A stretch of DNA of 64,000 nt, taken from NCBI GenBank assembly GCA_029582165.1, contig CM055874.1, forward strand, positions 4,476,114 through 4,540,113, in the 5' to 3' direction. Position numbers and translations under genes: made by a program. The notes below the pieces were generated by a model. The model saw only the letters and a program-made list of their open reading frames with translations. It ran no database searches and was not told the origin of the DNA. Numbering within the stretch: position 1 is the stretch's first letter; the number at the start of each line of letters is the position of its first letter. Positions 35,542-47,191 of the stretch are shown in pieces. This stretch comes from Portulaca oleracea. Taxonomy: Eukaryota > Streptophyta > Magnoliopsida > Caryophyllales > Portulacaceae.

Positions 35542-36009
35542 ATGTCGCTGATTCCAAGCTTCTTCGGCGGTCGACGGAGCAGCGTGTTCGACCCATTCTC
35601 CCTCGACGTCTTGGACCCCTTCTCCGCCGCCCTCTCCGCCCCCTCCAAGTCGGAGACGGTGGCGGAGACGGCGGCCTTCGCCAACGCCAGGATGGACTGG
35701 AAGGAGACGCCGGAGGCCCACGTCTTCAAGGCAGATCTCCCCGGAGTCAAGAAGGAGGAAGTGAAAGTGGAGGTGGAGGACGGTAACGTCCTCCGCATCA
35801 GCGGCCAGAGGGCTAGGGAGAAGGAGGAGAAGACCGACACCTGGCACCGTGTTGAGCGGAGCTCCGGCCAGTTCATGCGGCGGTTCCGGCTGCCGGAGAA
35901 TGCCAAGGTGGACGAGGTTAAGGCGGCGCTGGAGAATGGAGTGTTGACTGTTACTGTGCCCAAGGCGGAGGTCAAGAAGCCTGACGTCAAGTCCATCACC
36001 GTCAACTGA
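35542..36009 (+). CDS. Class I small heat-shock protein (HSP17/18 type), intronless
   Basis: ATP-independent cytosolic chaperone that forms dodecamer-type oligomers and holds unfolding proteins during heat stress. The 155-aa product begins [14 protein letters not shown] and contains VFDPFSLDV, the N-terminal signature of cytosolic class I. The alpha-crystallin domain spans about residues 48-140, with [17 protein letters not shown] (consensus II) and [17 protein letters not shown] plus [12 protein letters not shown] (consensus I). The C-terminal SITVN is the I-x-V tail anchor. There is no targeting peptide and no intron, both normal for the class. The coding sequence is GC-rich compared with its flanks. 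An open frame overlapping the other phases is a shadow. HSEs and a TATA box lie upstream. Confidence 0.96.
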   Translation: MSLIPSFFGGRRSSVFDPFSLDVLDPFSAALSAPSKSETVAETAAFANARMDWKETPEAHVFKADLPGVKKEEVKVEVEDGNVLRISGQRAREKEEKTDTWHRVERSSGQFMRRFRLPENAKVDEVKAALENGVLTVTVPKAEVKKPDVKSITVN

Positions 36010-36850
36010 GGATTACATGACCAAAGGGGAAAAAAAAAAGGAAAATGAAGAAATGTGTGTAGCTTGTCCTAGTGTCCTAAACTGTGCGTTTTGAGCTAAG
36101 CTGGTTTGATGATGTATGGTGTGTATCTTATTATCTGCGTTAAGTTTTGTATGGCACATGAATGAAAGAGTATGGAATAATAACAATACCTTTTTTGTTA
36201 CATAATGCTTCTAATTTCTTTTTATGTCCAAAGGACTATGGTGTACTTTATAACTTATAAGTGGATTACATATGTTGCAATATCTTCAACAAACAACAAA
36301 ATTTCTTTGGGTACTCTGGCTCTTGGCCTAATCTTCTAGAAAAACACTAGTGTAATTGTCACTGTATATTTGCATTAGTTTAATCTTACTCTTAAATTTT
36401 ATATTGTAGAAAGATTAATTCTAATTGATATAAAATATAGAATTTATTTAGTTTTTATTACTCCCTCATAAAAGAAAAGTAGGGAAGGTCTAAATTTAAT
36501 AAAAACTTAGGTTAAAAAAATAAGTAGTTTCAACTATCTAAATATGGATAAATTGTTACTCTATGAGATTGAGATTGATAAGGTCTATGAAAAGTGGATG
36601 GTACAATTTTCCTTATCTTTATTAGTTTATTTTCCTTATCTTTATTAGTTTTAACTATTTATTGCGTTTTGTGAAATTTTCAACATTTTTTGAATTTTTT
36701 TTAAGAAAAATCTATTTGTTTTTATTCATTAATAAGCAAGATAAATCATTGAGGGCTAAGGATAAAAATTTCTCAGGTCCTTCTCCAATAAAAATTCAAT
36801 CTTATTCCTCATCCTAAGTGCATAATGTCAAGAGATAATAGAAAATAAAA
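36010..36850. other. Small HSP 3' flank and intergenic DNA
   Basis: The 3' UTR probably ends near 36,180, after GGAATAATAACAAT. The rest is AT-rich, with an isolated Stowaway-like end TTACTCCCTCAT near 36,460 whose partner I could not find. Confidence 0.5.
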
Positions 36851-37140
36851 CAGTTAACTTGAACATTTCTGCAATTAACAGTTCCATGATACTGATTCTA
36901 ATAAACTTACCTTGTAGATTCTAAATTAAAGACAAGCAATCGCCCTCCACCATAAGGGGCCTGAAGGCTATGTCCCACGTTGATTGAAGGTTGAAAAAAC
37001 ATGTTTGAGCTTCCTCCATCTCAATGATAGAGAATCCATATGCTTGCTCACCTGCTGCTACCACTGTCCCTTTGGAATTTCGGATGATAAATCCTCAACT
37101 TTTTCCCCAATTGCCTAGTTTTGTTGTAACAAAATTCAAC
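36851..37140 (-). mobile_element. LINE RNase H-like fragment
   Basis: Read on the minus strand, one frame gives GFIIRNSKGTVVAAGEQAYG and then MVEGDCLSLI. This matches the G-x-V-I-R-D-x-x-G opening and the V-E-G-D-C motif of the RNase H-like domain of plant LINEs. The frame has stops nearby, and no reverse transcriptase is attached, so it is a degraded piece. Confidence 0.65.
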
Positions 37141-38395
37141 TTCCTTAGTTCATTGGGGGGGGGGGGGGACTAAACACTTGACAACTTGGAATAATTTTCA
37201 AAATAAGTCCACCACTTAGAATCGTTTAAAAAGTGGATTATAACTTAGAATATATAAAAGTTGAAATCTACCAAATGAAATTTCCCAAATAAAATTCAGG
37301 TTGTATTAGCCTGAGAACCTGCCATGAAAGACAAAACTAGAAAGAAAGCCCAAGCCCAATTTGCATAGTAAAGGCCCTGGTTAATTAAGTTACAAGTGAC
37401 ATATAAATCGAAGATATTTTGGGCTTCGTTAGTGGGCTAAGCCCGAGTATTATATGGATGGATTTTTCCAAGTAGATTGGAGTAGACAATAATTGGCAAC
37501 GGTCGAATCTTTAATGGTAGCTTCCAGTCGACGTCACTATGGACCCGGCTGGTACACTTGACATTGTACACAACTGCAATGTTCAGAATCACTATCGACT
37601 CATTTCACGTGTTCCTTCAATTTCTCCATTGCACGTGCATTTTCCACTAGTTTCTATTGCAATCGGGCTACTTGGATTCAGGGAGCAAAACATATAGAAA
37701 AACTTTTTTTTGGATAGCAAAATATAGAAAACTTATATGTAATTGTATATATGTTAGTTTTGTAGAATATATGTGTATCCCATTTTAAAATTAAAAATAA
37801 AATAAAATATTATTATAGTATATTACTTTCGTCGTCCTAAAATGTTTCTCAATTTGATTAGTCTTTTACATTGATTACTCACAAATTATAATGGAGAATA
37901 ATATTAAATTAACACTATTATAACTTTTAGTAAGATATTTTTTTAATGAGGATAATTTCATATTATAACGTATTCTAATTATGAGGAATTAACGATCAAA
38001 TTGACAAATATTATAAAATAGGGAAATCAATACAATTACTCAAAAAGTAAAACCTCGTAATTAATAAGCTACCTTATTTTGGAAGAATAAATGGAAAGTT
38101 CTAACATGAAAATAAAAATAATTCATCATCATGTATATAATTTCTACTATAGCCTAAAAAATAGTCTAGCAAAGAATACAGATACAATATTTACCAAAAA
38201 CTAATAAATAATTGTTGACTCATTGAATTTGAAACTTAGACTAGTTTATGTAGATGTATAGATTTGCAAGGAGCCAATCACAAGACACATCTAAAGTCTA
38301 AAAGTCATGTGAAGTTTGAATTGGGTCTTCAAATCCTAACCAAAGACAATCATTGATTGGCTGAGTCCTGAGTTTTACTAATTTACTACAATTAA
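37141..38395. other. AT-rich intergenic DNA, nothing recognised
   Basis: Includes a G homopolymer at about 37,156-37,168 and a possible degraded Stowaway end near 37,827. No gene. Confidence 0.5.
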
Positions 38396-38567
38396 GATAC
38401 AGTTCTTTGGATTGGATATAATGAGGTTTGGATGGATTTGATTGGATAAATTATGATGCTTTTTTAGGGAATTGTATTTTTAGAGATGATCTTTTTTGAA
38501 AAAACGTATAAGGTTTGGATTGGATTGAATTGAATTAGAACCATTTACTAATTCAAAGAACAGGCCC
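38396..38567. mobile_element. MITE related to the 25760 copy
   Basis: 172 bp. The right end AATTCAAAGAACAGGCCC and left GATACAGTTCTTTGGATT are inverse. TAA flanks it (38393-38395 and 38568-38570). The interior GGATTGGATT words are the inverse of the 25760-25936 copy. Confidence 0.65.
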
Positions 38568-39035
38568 TAAGTATAAGTTGCATGCAGTGGTAAGTTCATA
38601 ACATAGGTAGGCATACGTAGCATATAGCTGTAACTCATGTGAAGCTTAACGTCCAAAATATGACCAACCACTTAACCCTATTTAATTAACACACATTCTA
38701 ACTCTAATTGATTATATAATTAATCCATAATTTAGGGTACGTATTATCTATAAATTATGATCATGAGATTAGCTTCTCTTTAGATGATCTGTTAAAGTCT
38801 TTACTATGATGAATGAATCACGCAGAATATTTTTTTAATACAAATGGATTGACGATTTATTAAAAAAAAATGGCTTTTATTAGAATCCTAGATAAATTAT
38901 CAAGGAATGGCTCTAGTTATAGTTATCTCAAACAAATTATTAATCATTCATATATAATGTTTCCATAAAAATATACATCTCATAATAACTATCTAATGGG
39001 ATAATGTTATATAAAACTTGGGTGATAATTATTTA
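38568..39035. other. AT-rich intergenic DNA, nothing recognised
   Basis: No gene or repeat boundary supported. Confidence 0.45.
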
Positions 39036-39372
39036 ATGGAAGATTGGATTGTAATAAGTCGAACTATAAAAGTTGGATAATAGTAAATCGAACTTTAGAA
39101 ATGTTTCACAGTAAGTTGAACTATTATATTTGGATAACTACAATCTAACGTATGACACTAAAAGCTAATATATCATAGTCTGGATTACTAAAATCTAATA
39201 TATCAAATTTGTGATTATTATACACAAGCATCGCGTAAGAAAACAACCCTCTTTTATGCTACATCGGAAAATTTGGTGGTTGTACTGAAAGCCAATAATT
39301 CAATAGTTTAGCTTACTAATATTTGAACCCTTATAATTTGACTTACTACCAGCTAATTTTCCATGTTTAATT
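39036..39372. mobile_element. Long-inverted-repeat element
   Basis: The left arm contains TAATGGAAGATTGGATTGTA and TAAGTCGAACTATAA. The right arm, read inverted, gives TGGAAAATTAGCTGGTAGTA and TAAGTCAAATTATAA. Arms are roughly 100 bp and diverged. Borders and family are uncertain. Confidence 0.5.
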
Positions 39373-39810
39373 ACTCCTGCTTAACATAAATAACACGGCA
39401 ATACCAATATATACTACATGGTATCCCTCAAAACAAAATACATACTATATAGTAAACGACCGAACCGTTAAAGGATGTTATGTTGCTTCAGAAGTCAGCA
39501 TTCAGATCGCATTAATACATCCGGAGGATGAAATGAACATTATCTACTGCTGCATATGAAACTGAAGTTCCCCATTTCCATGCATATATATTTACACTCG
39601 ATCGATCTGTAATTATACTGTAATATCCTGACTGTACTGTGGTTTATTTTATCAGAGTTTGTCAACTTCGATCTTCTGTCATTAAATGCACATTATATAT
39701 ATGTAACCGTTTAGGGCTCAATTTACAACAAGATTGGCCTTGTTATTCGTACTTTTCATTGCTTTTCAACTTGTCTCATGATCAACTTGATCTCTTCATG
39801 GTAATTGCTA
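39373..39810. other. Intergenic DNA, nothing recognised
   Basis: No gene or repeat boundary supported. Confidence 0.45.
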
Positions 39811-40070
39811 CTCCCTCCGTTTCATAATTAATTGTCATAATTTTAACTTTCACGGGTCTCCAACGCTACTCTTTTATTGATAATTCTTTACATAATATGT
39901 TATTATCAATTGCAATATTATACATTTATGATAGTATTTTCATTACCAATCTAATGGTAGTAATTTTATATAGCAACTCAATGCATATATTAAGAAATTT
40001 ATGGTCAATGTTTTTAAAATTTGACGGCACGATTTTAGAAAATATGACAATTAATATGGAACGGAGGGAG
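39811..40070. mobile_element. Stowaway MITE
   Basis: 260 bp with ends CTCCCTCCGTTTC and GGAACGGAGGGAG and TA flanks (39809-39810 and 40071-40072). The same subfamily forms the outer element at 62861-63305. Confidence 0.88.
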
Positions 40071-40747
40071 TATATACCTTGTATACGGTAAGAGTTAGGA
40101 TTTGTTTCTTTAGTATTTGTATGCAGCTTGTCACTAATTGTAGGTGAATACATTTATGAAACTGAAAGTAAGAGCATATGATAGGACTAACTAAAGCCTC
40201 TCAAAAATCCAAGTCCAGGTAATTTTGGCCCGGTCAAATAAGTCTTTGTCAAAACTCTATCACCGGGACCCTGTTCGATAAATATATCGGACACCAAGAT
40301 CATACCAGGACCCGGATGTATGGTGTTCGAATTGTATCTAAAGACAAGCTCATACTTTTGGTGTTGGCATGACCGAACATTGTTTGATTGTATGATGTCT
40401 AAATTCTACATAAAGATAATTAAAAGTCAACCCAAGCTCACTCACCAACCAAGTCTAAACATTTTTCGACCGATTGACTAAACCTGGATTTCCCCGAAAT
40501 TCGGACAACCCAAACCAGGTTTGCTTTACTCAAACCCGACCTAATTTTAAACCAAACAATGTCCGCTTGACCGATTTTTAAATTTGGGCGAACTATTGGT
40601 GACTATACCTAATTTCTTTCCAATCGGACAGAATCGAATCATCGGATTAGTAAAATTTTGCACCCCCTATTAAAGCTTAATTAACTAATATGTACTCCCT
40701 CCCCCCAATACTTTAGAAAACATGCTAGATAGATATTACACATCTAA
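40071..40747. other. Degenerate dispersed repeat, no gene
   Basis: Between about 40,197 and 40,680 are many AACCAAGTC-, CGGACAAC- and CCCGACC-type words typical of old non-coding dispersed repeats. Borders could not be set. Confidence 0.35.
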
Positions 40748-40944
40748 GGCACTGTTCTTTTATTAGGTTGGTTTTAACTCTCCTAACTTATCATAATTTA
40801 TCTTAACTTATCTCAACCTAACACAATCCCCAGAAAAACATTCACTCTAAAAATACAATTCCTTAAAAAATTATTATAACTTAGCATAACTTATCCAAAC
40901 TTATTTATTCTAACTTGAAAAAAATATATCTAAAGAACAGAGTC
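40748..40944. mobile_element. MITE with CTGTTCTTT ends and TAA duplication
   Basis: 197 bp. It starts GGCACTGTTCTTTTATTAGG and ends AAAGAACAGAGTC, with TAA flanks (40745-40747 and 40945-40947). The body is built from AACTTATC-type words. The segment at 50546-50742 is a related copy. Confidence 0.65.
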
Positions 40945-41903
40945 TAAGAATACTTATATATTAATTAAAGTGAAGGCAACGAAGCAAACAACTCTTTGAT
41001 GTCATAGCTAGTCATCGTCATATTTTCTAGGTACGTAGTAAATATTTTGACACACTGATCTACCACTTTTCTACAAGTATTATTTTCCCATTTTATTGTA
41101 TAATTATTATGGTTGGTTAAATAAAGAGAGAATGGTGGACTACTTTATTTTTGTAATGAAAATGCCAGCTGCAAAACCATATGGGAATGTGCAGAAAAGG
41201 AAAACAAAAGTGCCCAACTAGTTCGATTCAAACTTGTAATTTATATTTTATATATTTTTTAAAATTTTATTTTTCAATTCATAATTAATTAATATATAAT
41301 GATCTATTATATAAAATTATTTTTATTAAGTTCATACTAAAAAAATAATATTATAAAAATAGAATTAATATAATTTTAAGTAAAATACTACTAATATATT
41401 TTAGCTCATTCAACTCTTTAACTTTATCTTAAATATATATTATATTTCCTATATATTTAAATATTGCCCATATTTCATTTATGATGGATCAATATTTATA
41501 AGCTTTAACTAGTATTATTTATCAAAAAGTATGGGCGGGCATAAAAAGGATTTCACGTGCGTAAAGAGAAGGTAGAGTTTTGGATCAAAGTAATTTGTAT
41601 AAAGCCGAGTTCCAACACGAAGAGTGAAGTCTTCCCAGAAATCGGCATAGTTCGCTCCAGTCCAGACGTTTTTTTTCCTATAGAATTATACTTTGGGGTA
41701 GAGATTTCTTAGTAGTAAGTAGAGTAGTCTCATTTTTTCCTCTCTTTACCCGAAGCCTAATATATAGGAAAAGAAAAAGGCCCAAACTTAGAAGTGCTGC
41801 ACCCCCTTTTCAGCCATGCATAAAAGAGAAAGGAAAAGCTACTATTCGCTAGAGTTATTATTTTGAAATATAATTGTTAGGGATCGAAATTCAGATGTGA
41901 AAC
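40945..41903. other. AT-rich intergenic DNA, nothing recognised
   Basis: No gene; only short frames with stops. Confidence 0.5.
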
Positions 41904-42440
41904 ATCCTGTTAGGAATTAGATCCAGATTGACCCGGATCTAATATTGCAGCACAGAAGCGAACAAGATGATTAATTTAGGAATGTACAGATGTAGGTATT
42001 GAGAAAATAAAAAGATTAACGTAGTGGTGATGAAGACAAGATTTTTTATGTGAAAATACAAAGCAGGAAAACTACGGGAGGCAAAATAAAAATCCACTAT
42101 ACTGGAAAGATTACAAAGGGTATTCCAAACGGCTATATAACACAACAAAATCAAGAATGAAAGATTTAACTCAAACGATTATAGCATAACGGGGGTAGAC
42201 ATATCTCAAATGAAAGGTAACGAGATATAAGAGAGATTACAATCTTATAATAAAATTTTCAAAGTGAAATAGATAAAAAGAGATCTCACTATGGTGTCGT
42301 AGGGGCATATAATTTGGCCACACCAAACTAAGTTGAACAACCTAGTGTATTTATAGCAGCCAAATGGCACTGGAGTAAACTTCTGACTGAAATCAACTAT
42401 TTAGAATCCAAGAAGTATCAATAAGAAAAATAATTATTTA
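41904..42440 (-). mobile_element. Possible LTR remnant
   Basis: It begins TGTTAGGAATTAGATCC. Its wording (AGCGAACAAGATGA, TTAACGTAGTGG, ACTACGGGAGGCAAA, GATTACAA) parallels 60,490-60,950 in the last large MADS intron. Such wording recalls plant Copia LTRs read in reverse, but no primer site, pol domain or target duplication is visible. Confidence 0.35.
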
Positions 42441-43738
42441 TTTCAAAACTTGAGTTTGAATGAGATTAAGGCTCTATCCAACAATAATTATTTTGTAAAA
42501 CCATAGTCTAATAATTTTTACTACCACATATTTAGGATTCAATAATAATAGTGTTATATTAAAAATCAGAAAAATTAAGTTAAAGAATAAATAATTTTGG
42601 GAGGGGTAATATATATTTTTGGTTGTATCATCACATCGAATAAAGAATAATTAATTTAATGCATAAAGTATGCATGTATTGGCTAAAGCCTAAAGCCCAT
42701 CCCTAAAAGAGTAAAATATGCTTCGTGATGGTGCCTATAATTCCCTAGTTTCCTACAAATCACGTGGATTGCATGTGATCAGATTCTTATCCATCTTCTT
42801 CCCAAAACACTTGCATAATCGCACTTCTCTTCTCTTGCATTGCAAAATCTAAACGTCTACTTGATTAATTATCTGAATTCCTTTCCTCTAAAATAGTTTG
42901 TGTGTTTTCTCGCAATAAAACATAATTTTCTATTATTGTATTTTGAGGGTTTTATTTTCATTATATATAGTCCATATACAATATACATGTTGATGTAGGT
43001 GAAAATAAAATTTTAAACCAAGAGTTTTGATTATAAGATCCCACAATTTTTTCAACAAAATTATTTGACATTTTTGATAGGATTGTAATTTCAATCCAAA
43101 TTTGTGCATTTAGATTTTCGAAATATAAGAATATCACCATTTCTTTAATGAGATAGTGTTATCTAATAACATCTCTACTTAAAAGTAATAGTGAGATGGA
43201 CTCATTTAAAGATGACTTTTTATTTGAAAAATTAATATGTCCGATTAATTGTATTAGAGTGCATTTTTAAGAGAAATGTCACGAACCATTCTAAATGAAT
43301 TATTAATCATTCTTATATTTATCAAAAGTCCTTTAAAGATGTTTCGTGGGATTCGTGTTCTATTTTGTCAACCGTTGTTTTCTGTCTTGCTATCATTTTT
43401 TTATGTCAACTTTAGTCTTTTTTAGCTTTAATTATTCGAAAAAAATTGATCGTCTCACAATAAATTTGAATGAAGTGACTGACCAGCTGGCCTCATACAT
43501 AATTTATTTTAAAACTATATATGGCAGTCTATTTATAAATAAAAGTAAAAAAGTAAAATCAATATAAATAAAAGTAAAAAAGTAAAAAAAAAAAAAACCA
43601 AAGCAACAAACAAGTTAGCACTAATAGGATTTAGAAACAAATTTTTAGAAAAAATTGTCCCTAAAATCAAGTGGCATATTGTCAACTTGTTAGTGTTTTT
43701 TGGTCAGTAGTTCCACTTGTTAATTAATTATTTAATAC
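42441..43738. other. AT-rich intergenic DNA, nothing recognised
   Basis: No gene or repeat boundary supported. Confidence 0.45.
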
Positions 43739-43740
43739 TA

Positions 43741-43994
43741 CCTCCGTCCCTAAATGTTTGTCAAAACAACTCATTCTTTTGTCCCAATTTGTTTGTCACT
43801 TTTATAATTCCAACGATAGTAATTCCATTTTTGCCCCCAATTAATAACTTTATTTATCACATTTTACAATCCCAGCAACTATTATATCAATAAATATAGG
43901 GGCAATTTGGGTAAGGTTTAAACTTTTCACCTCAATTCCAAGGTGTATTGGTTTTGTAAAATTAGTTGAGGTGACAAACAAATTGGGCCGGAGG
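43741..43994. mobile_element. Stowaway MITE, first of an abutting pair
   Basis: The ends CCTCCGTCCCTAAATG and GGGCCGGAGG are flanked by TA (43739-43740 and 43995-43996). It is 254 bp and directly followed, after a single TA, by another Stowaway of a different subfamily. Confidence 0.75.
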
Positions 43995-43996
43995 TA

Positions 43997-44257
43997 CTCC
44001 ATCCATTTCTCAATATCTGTCACTTTGATCAATTTTCTATTTTCCATAATATCTGTCACTTTACAATTCCAATGCAACATTAATGCCAATTTTTTCAAAT
44101 TTACCTCTTAATTTTATAATTCCCAATACAATTATATAACCAAAATAGAAACTTAACTCTTACTTTTACAATTTGCAATATAATTATCATTTTCAATACT
44201 ATTTTCTTAAAATCTTCCCAAAACTCCAAAGTGACAATTATTAAGGAATGGATGGAG
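43997..44257. mobile_element. Stowaway MITE, second of an abutting pair
   Basis: The ends CTCCATCCATTTCTC and GGAATGGATGGAG are flanked by TA (43995-43996 and 44258-44259). The interior repeats ATATCTGTCACTTT near both ends. Confidence 0.75.
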
Positions 44258-44728
44258 TAGTAATTAACTAAAACCTAAGCATAGTTTGCGTAGTGCTAAT
44301 GTCATAATACTCTTCCATCAAAACAATATCATAAACTAGTCGTACGGAGGAAATTAAATATATATGAATGTGATCCTGAAAAACTAAACACAGGAACAAC
44401 AAATAGGTTGGTTAATGAAGGAAGCATCTGAATTTTATGCTCTATATTTAACCTTATCCGCTAAATTTATATGTCGACATGAAGAATAAGGCAACCATCA
44501 CCAATTCACCATAAACGATGCTCGATTTATGGAGTAAATTAGCCATTTCCTGCAATTTGCATTTTTCATAAAATTGATTACCTTCAACCATTTATAGTTT
44601 TGTATGCCATAGCTTGTACAAAAAGATGCTACTCCAATGCAAATTCTCTAGAAATAGGGTGTAGTATAGAAATATGTGCGAATCCCCTCACTAAAAAAAG
44701 TGGGGAAATTAAAAAAACTTACATGATT
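44258..44728. other. Intergenic DNA, nothing recognised
   Basis: No gene or repeat boundary supported. Confidence 0.4.
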
Positions 44729-44927
44729 ACGGGCCTCTCAAATTTATGGGTAGTTTCAGTTTATCAAAATTTATCAAAACTTATTAAAATTATTAAAATT
44801 AAAAATAGTAAAAAAAATAATTTTGATATATTAGCATAAATTTGCCAAAAGTTATCAAAATTGACCAAAAATTAGAAAAAAAATTAACTTTTACTCAACT
44901 GTTTTTTACCAATGAATTTGAGACACT
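44729..44927. mobile_element. AT-rich MITE of the 34068 family
   Basis: The left part GGGCCTCTCAAATTTATGG and right part ACCAATGAATTTGAGACAC are diverged relatives of the ends at 34068-34334. The interior TTATCAAAATTTATC words agree. Confidence 0.55.
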
Positions 44928-45194
44928 AATTATCGTCAATCTACGAGTATAATTTGAGTCGAGTTCTTTTATAGTAAACTTTTTCTATCTAAAAACTTTG
45001 AACATCATACCTTGGGAGGAGGAGGTTAGGTTTCAATTTATCATGAGTCTAATATGTATTTTGGACTTTTAAGTGAAAAATTTGTATTTGATAAAATCTG
45101 AATCATGGAAACTCACTGGCATCTCAATTTGCATACTTACATATAATATGTAGGTTAAAGACTTATAAAGTTCAGTGGTAATTAAATAAAGTAA

Positions 45195-45435
45195 GGACGT
45201 GTTCTTCTCTGCGGTTGGCAAATTGCGGTGCCATAGCCTACCGCAATTTACCACAACCCACCGCATTTTACCGCAAATCATTACTTTTCTCTCTCCTCAT
45301 ATTTCTCTCTCCTCACTTTTCTCCTCTGCTTTTTACATTTTCTCTCCTCACTTACCCCACATACTAATAACCTACCACAATTCCACCACACCCCACCACA
45401 GCATTCCGCAAAATACCGCATAAAAGAACACGACC
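45195..45435. mobile_element. Harbinger/Tourist-type MITE
   Basis: The ends GGACGTGTTCTTCTCTGCGG and TAAAAGAACACGACC are flanked by TAA (45192-45194 and 45436-45438). The CCACAAC-rich strand is in plus orientation. Confidence 0.8.
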
Positions 45436-45438
45436 TAA

Positions 45439-45577
45439 ATGTTACTTTTGGTAAGTTTTGGTAAGTTTAGTTAATTTTTTGTAACTTTTGGTAATTTTTG
45501 ATAAGTTTAGGTATGTTTTTAGAAAACGTTAGGATAAGTTAGGATAGTTAGGTTTAACCTGACAAAAGAACAGGGTA
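45439..45577. mobile_element. MITE fragment with ACAAAAGAACAGGG end
   Basis: Repeated GGTAAGTTTTGG-like words end in CCTGACAAAAGAACAGGG. The left end is missing or merged with the adjacent Harbinger-type copy. Confidence 0.4.
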
Positions 45578-46095
45578 GCATTTCAAGTAACGTTTTGTGA
45601 AACATTGATAAAGTTATCGTTTAGCGTTTGGAGTAACGTTTCATATTTTTTTGGTTAAAAAATACCCTTTAAAAATTTCATTTTTGGAAATATTCATATC
45701 ATTTTATGTCAGTTCACATTAATATGTTAACTGAAGCGTTAAATTTAACAAACATAATTATCATTTGAACAATCATCCGCTATCCACTGCTTAAACCATA
45801 GTTAACTACATAAACCCCTATTCGATATCTAAAACATTAATTTTACTGAACATGGCCCAAGTCAATCAGACATATAATCTTGCAAAGCAAGCCTCAAAAA
45901 GACATATCCTTGATTTCTAGTGTGTTTCTTGTTATTAGACCACTTGAGCGTGAGTTATACTCACTAGATGAGGTGGAAGTAGTATGACTCACTACGAGAC
46001 TTAAAGTTAGACTTTTCATATTAAATTGCTTTCCAACAGTGAACGTGACTTTGATTAAAGTATTTTTTTTAAAAAAGGTGTAAGCCCCACATTAA
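45578..46095. other. Intergenic DNA, nothing recognised
   Basis: No gene or clear repeat. Confidence 0.4.
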
Positions 46096-46570
46096 GGCTT
46101 CATTCTTTTATACGGTTAATGCGATGTGGTAATGATGCATTGCAATTGAATTTGAAAATGTGTGGTGAATTGTGACGAGAGTTGTGATAGGTGAGTTAGA
46201 TGAGTTTGAGAATGTGAAAAGTAGAGAAGAAAAATGAGGTGAGAGAAAAGTGAAGAGATATGTTGGTAAGAACATGGACAATGCATAATTTTAAGGCGAA
46301 ATTTTGGATTCTTCTCTCTCCTATTCATCACTCATTTTCACAAGAGATAGAATAGTGAAACAATCCATCTCTTGTGAAAATGAGTGGTGAGTAGTAGAGA
46401 GATAGAGATAAGAGGAGAGAGAGGGAGGAGAGAGAAGAATCCAAAATTTCGTCCAAAAGATATGTTTGTTTTAATGATTGTGGTGTGGTGTGGTGAAGTG
46501 TGGTAGAAATTAAAGAGTGCGGCGTGGTGTGTTACCGCACTACAACCTACTGCATAAAAAAATAGAGCTC
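46096..46570. mobile_element. Harbinger/Tourist-type MITE with a nested hairpin element
   Basis: The outer ends GGCTTCATTCTTTTATACGG and CTACTGCATAAAAAAATAGAG are flanked by TAA (46093-46095 and 46571-46573). A segment of about 190 bp (about 46,267-46,460) breaks the family sequence. It has its own inverted ends, AAATTTTGGATTCTTCTCTC and the inverse. An inner inverted pair, CTCATTTTCACAAGAGAT and its inverse, gives an almost perfect hairpin. Confidence 0.7.
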
Positions 46571-46902
46571 TAATAATTTAAATACACTACAACAGAAATT
46601 AAAAAAATTATGAGAATCTCATGTTTGTTGTCGTACAGTGAATACAAGTTCTAATTTTTCTCACTACCGACACTCACCCTGACCACTACACTACTTTTCT
46701 CATACTCACCCACGTCATTTTAGCGTCATCTCACTCTCAAACTCGCCGTATGATATCACCTTGGAAAAAGTATAGTATAATCCAATTTTCATATCAAGTA
46801 CAAGTAGGCCTATATATGGATTATGGAGCAACTAGTGAGTGCTTGCAGCGCAAGCTTGGGAGGCAGCCAATTGCCGTTCCCCCACCCGAGACCACACCAT
46901 TA

Positions 46903-46936
<34 letters not shown>

Positions 46937-47191
46937 TCAACGTTATTCTCCTCTGATTCCACCAAATCTCTTCCTGTTTTTACACTCTCCTCTTTCTTCC
47001 CACACAACTCCCAAAGCAACCCACTAAAAAGTAAACCAAAAAAGGCCCTCCTTTTCCTCTTATATTTAAACCACCTAGCTGCCTTCACTACCCAGCTTTG
47101 GTATCTGGGTCTCTCTCAAACCAACAGCTACATTTCTCCCTTCTTCACTAAAAGACCTGTCATTTTTCCTGGGTCAGACACAAACAGAGAA
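46571..47191 (+). promoter_or_regulatory. GT61 upstream region: CT-rich leader and TATA-like box
   Basis: A (CT)n tract lies at about 46,906-46,934. A TATATTTAAA box follows near 47,061-47,071, about 125 bp before the ATG. No other gene is present between the MITE and the start codon. Transcription start is inferred at about 47,095. Confidence 0.5.

Noticed and set aside
35304..36005. 160-codon plus frame and 163/103-codon minus frames over the small HSP
   Set aside because: Other-frame readings of the GC-rich HSP coding sequence, with low-complexity Gly/Arg or Ser composition.
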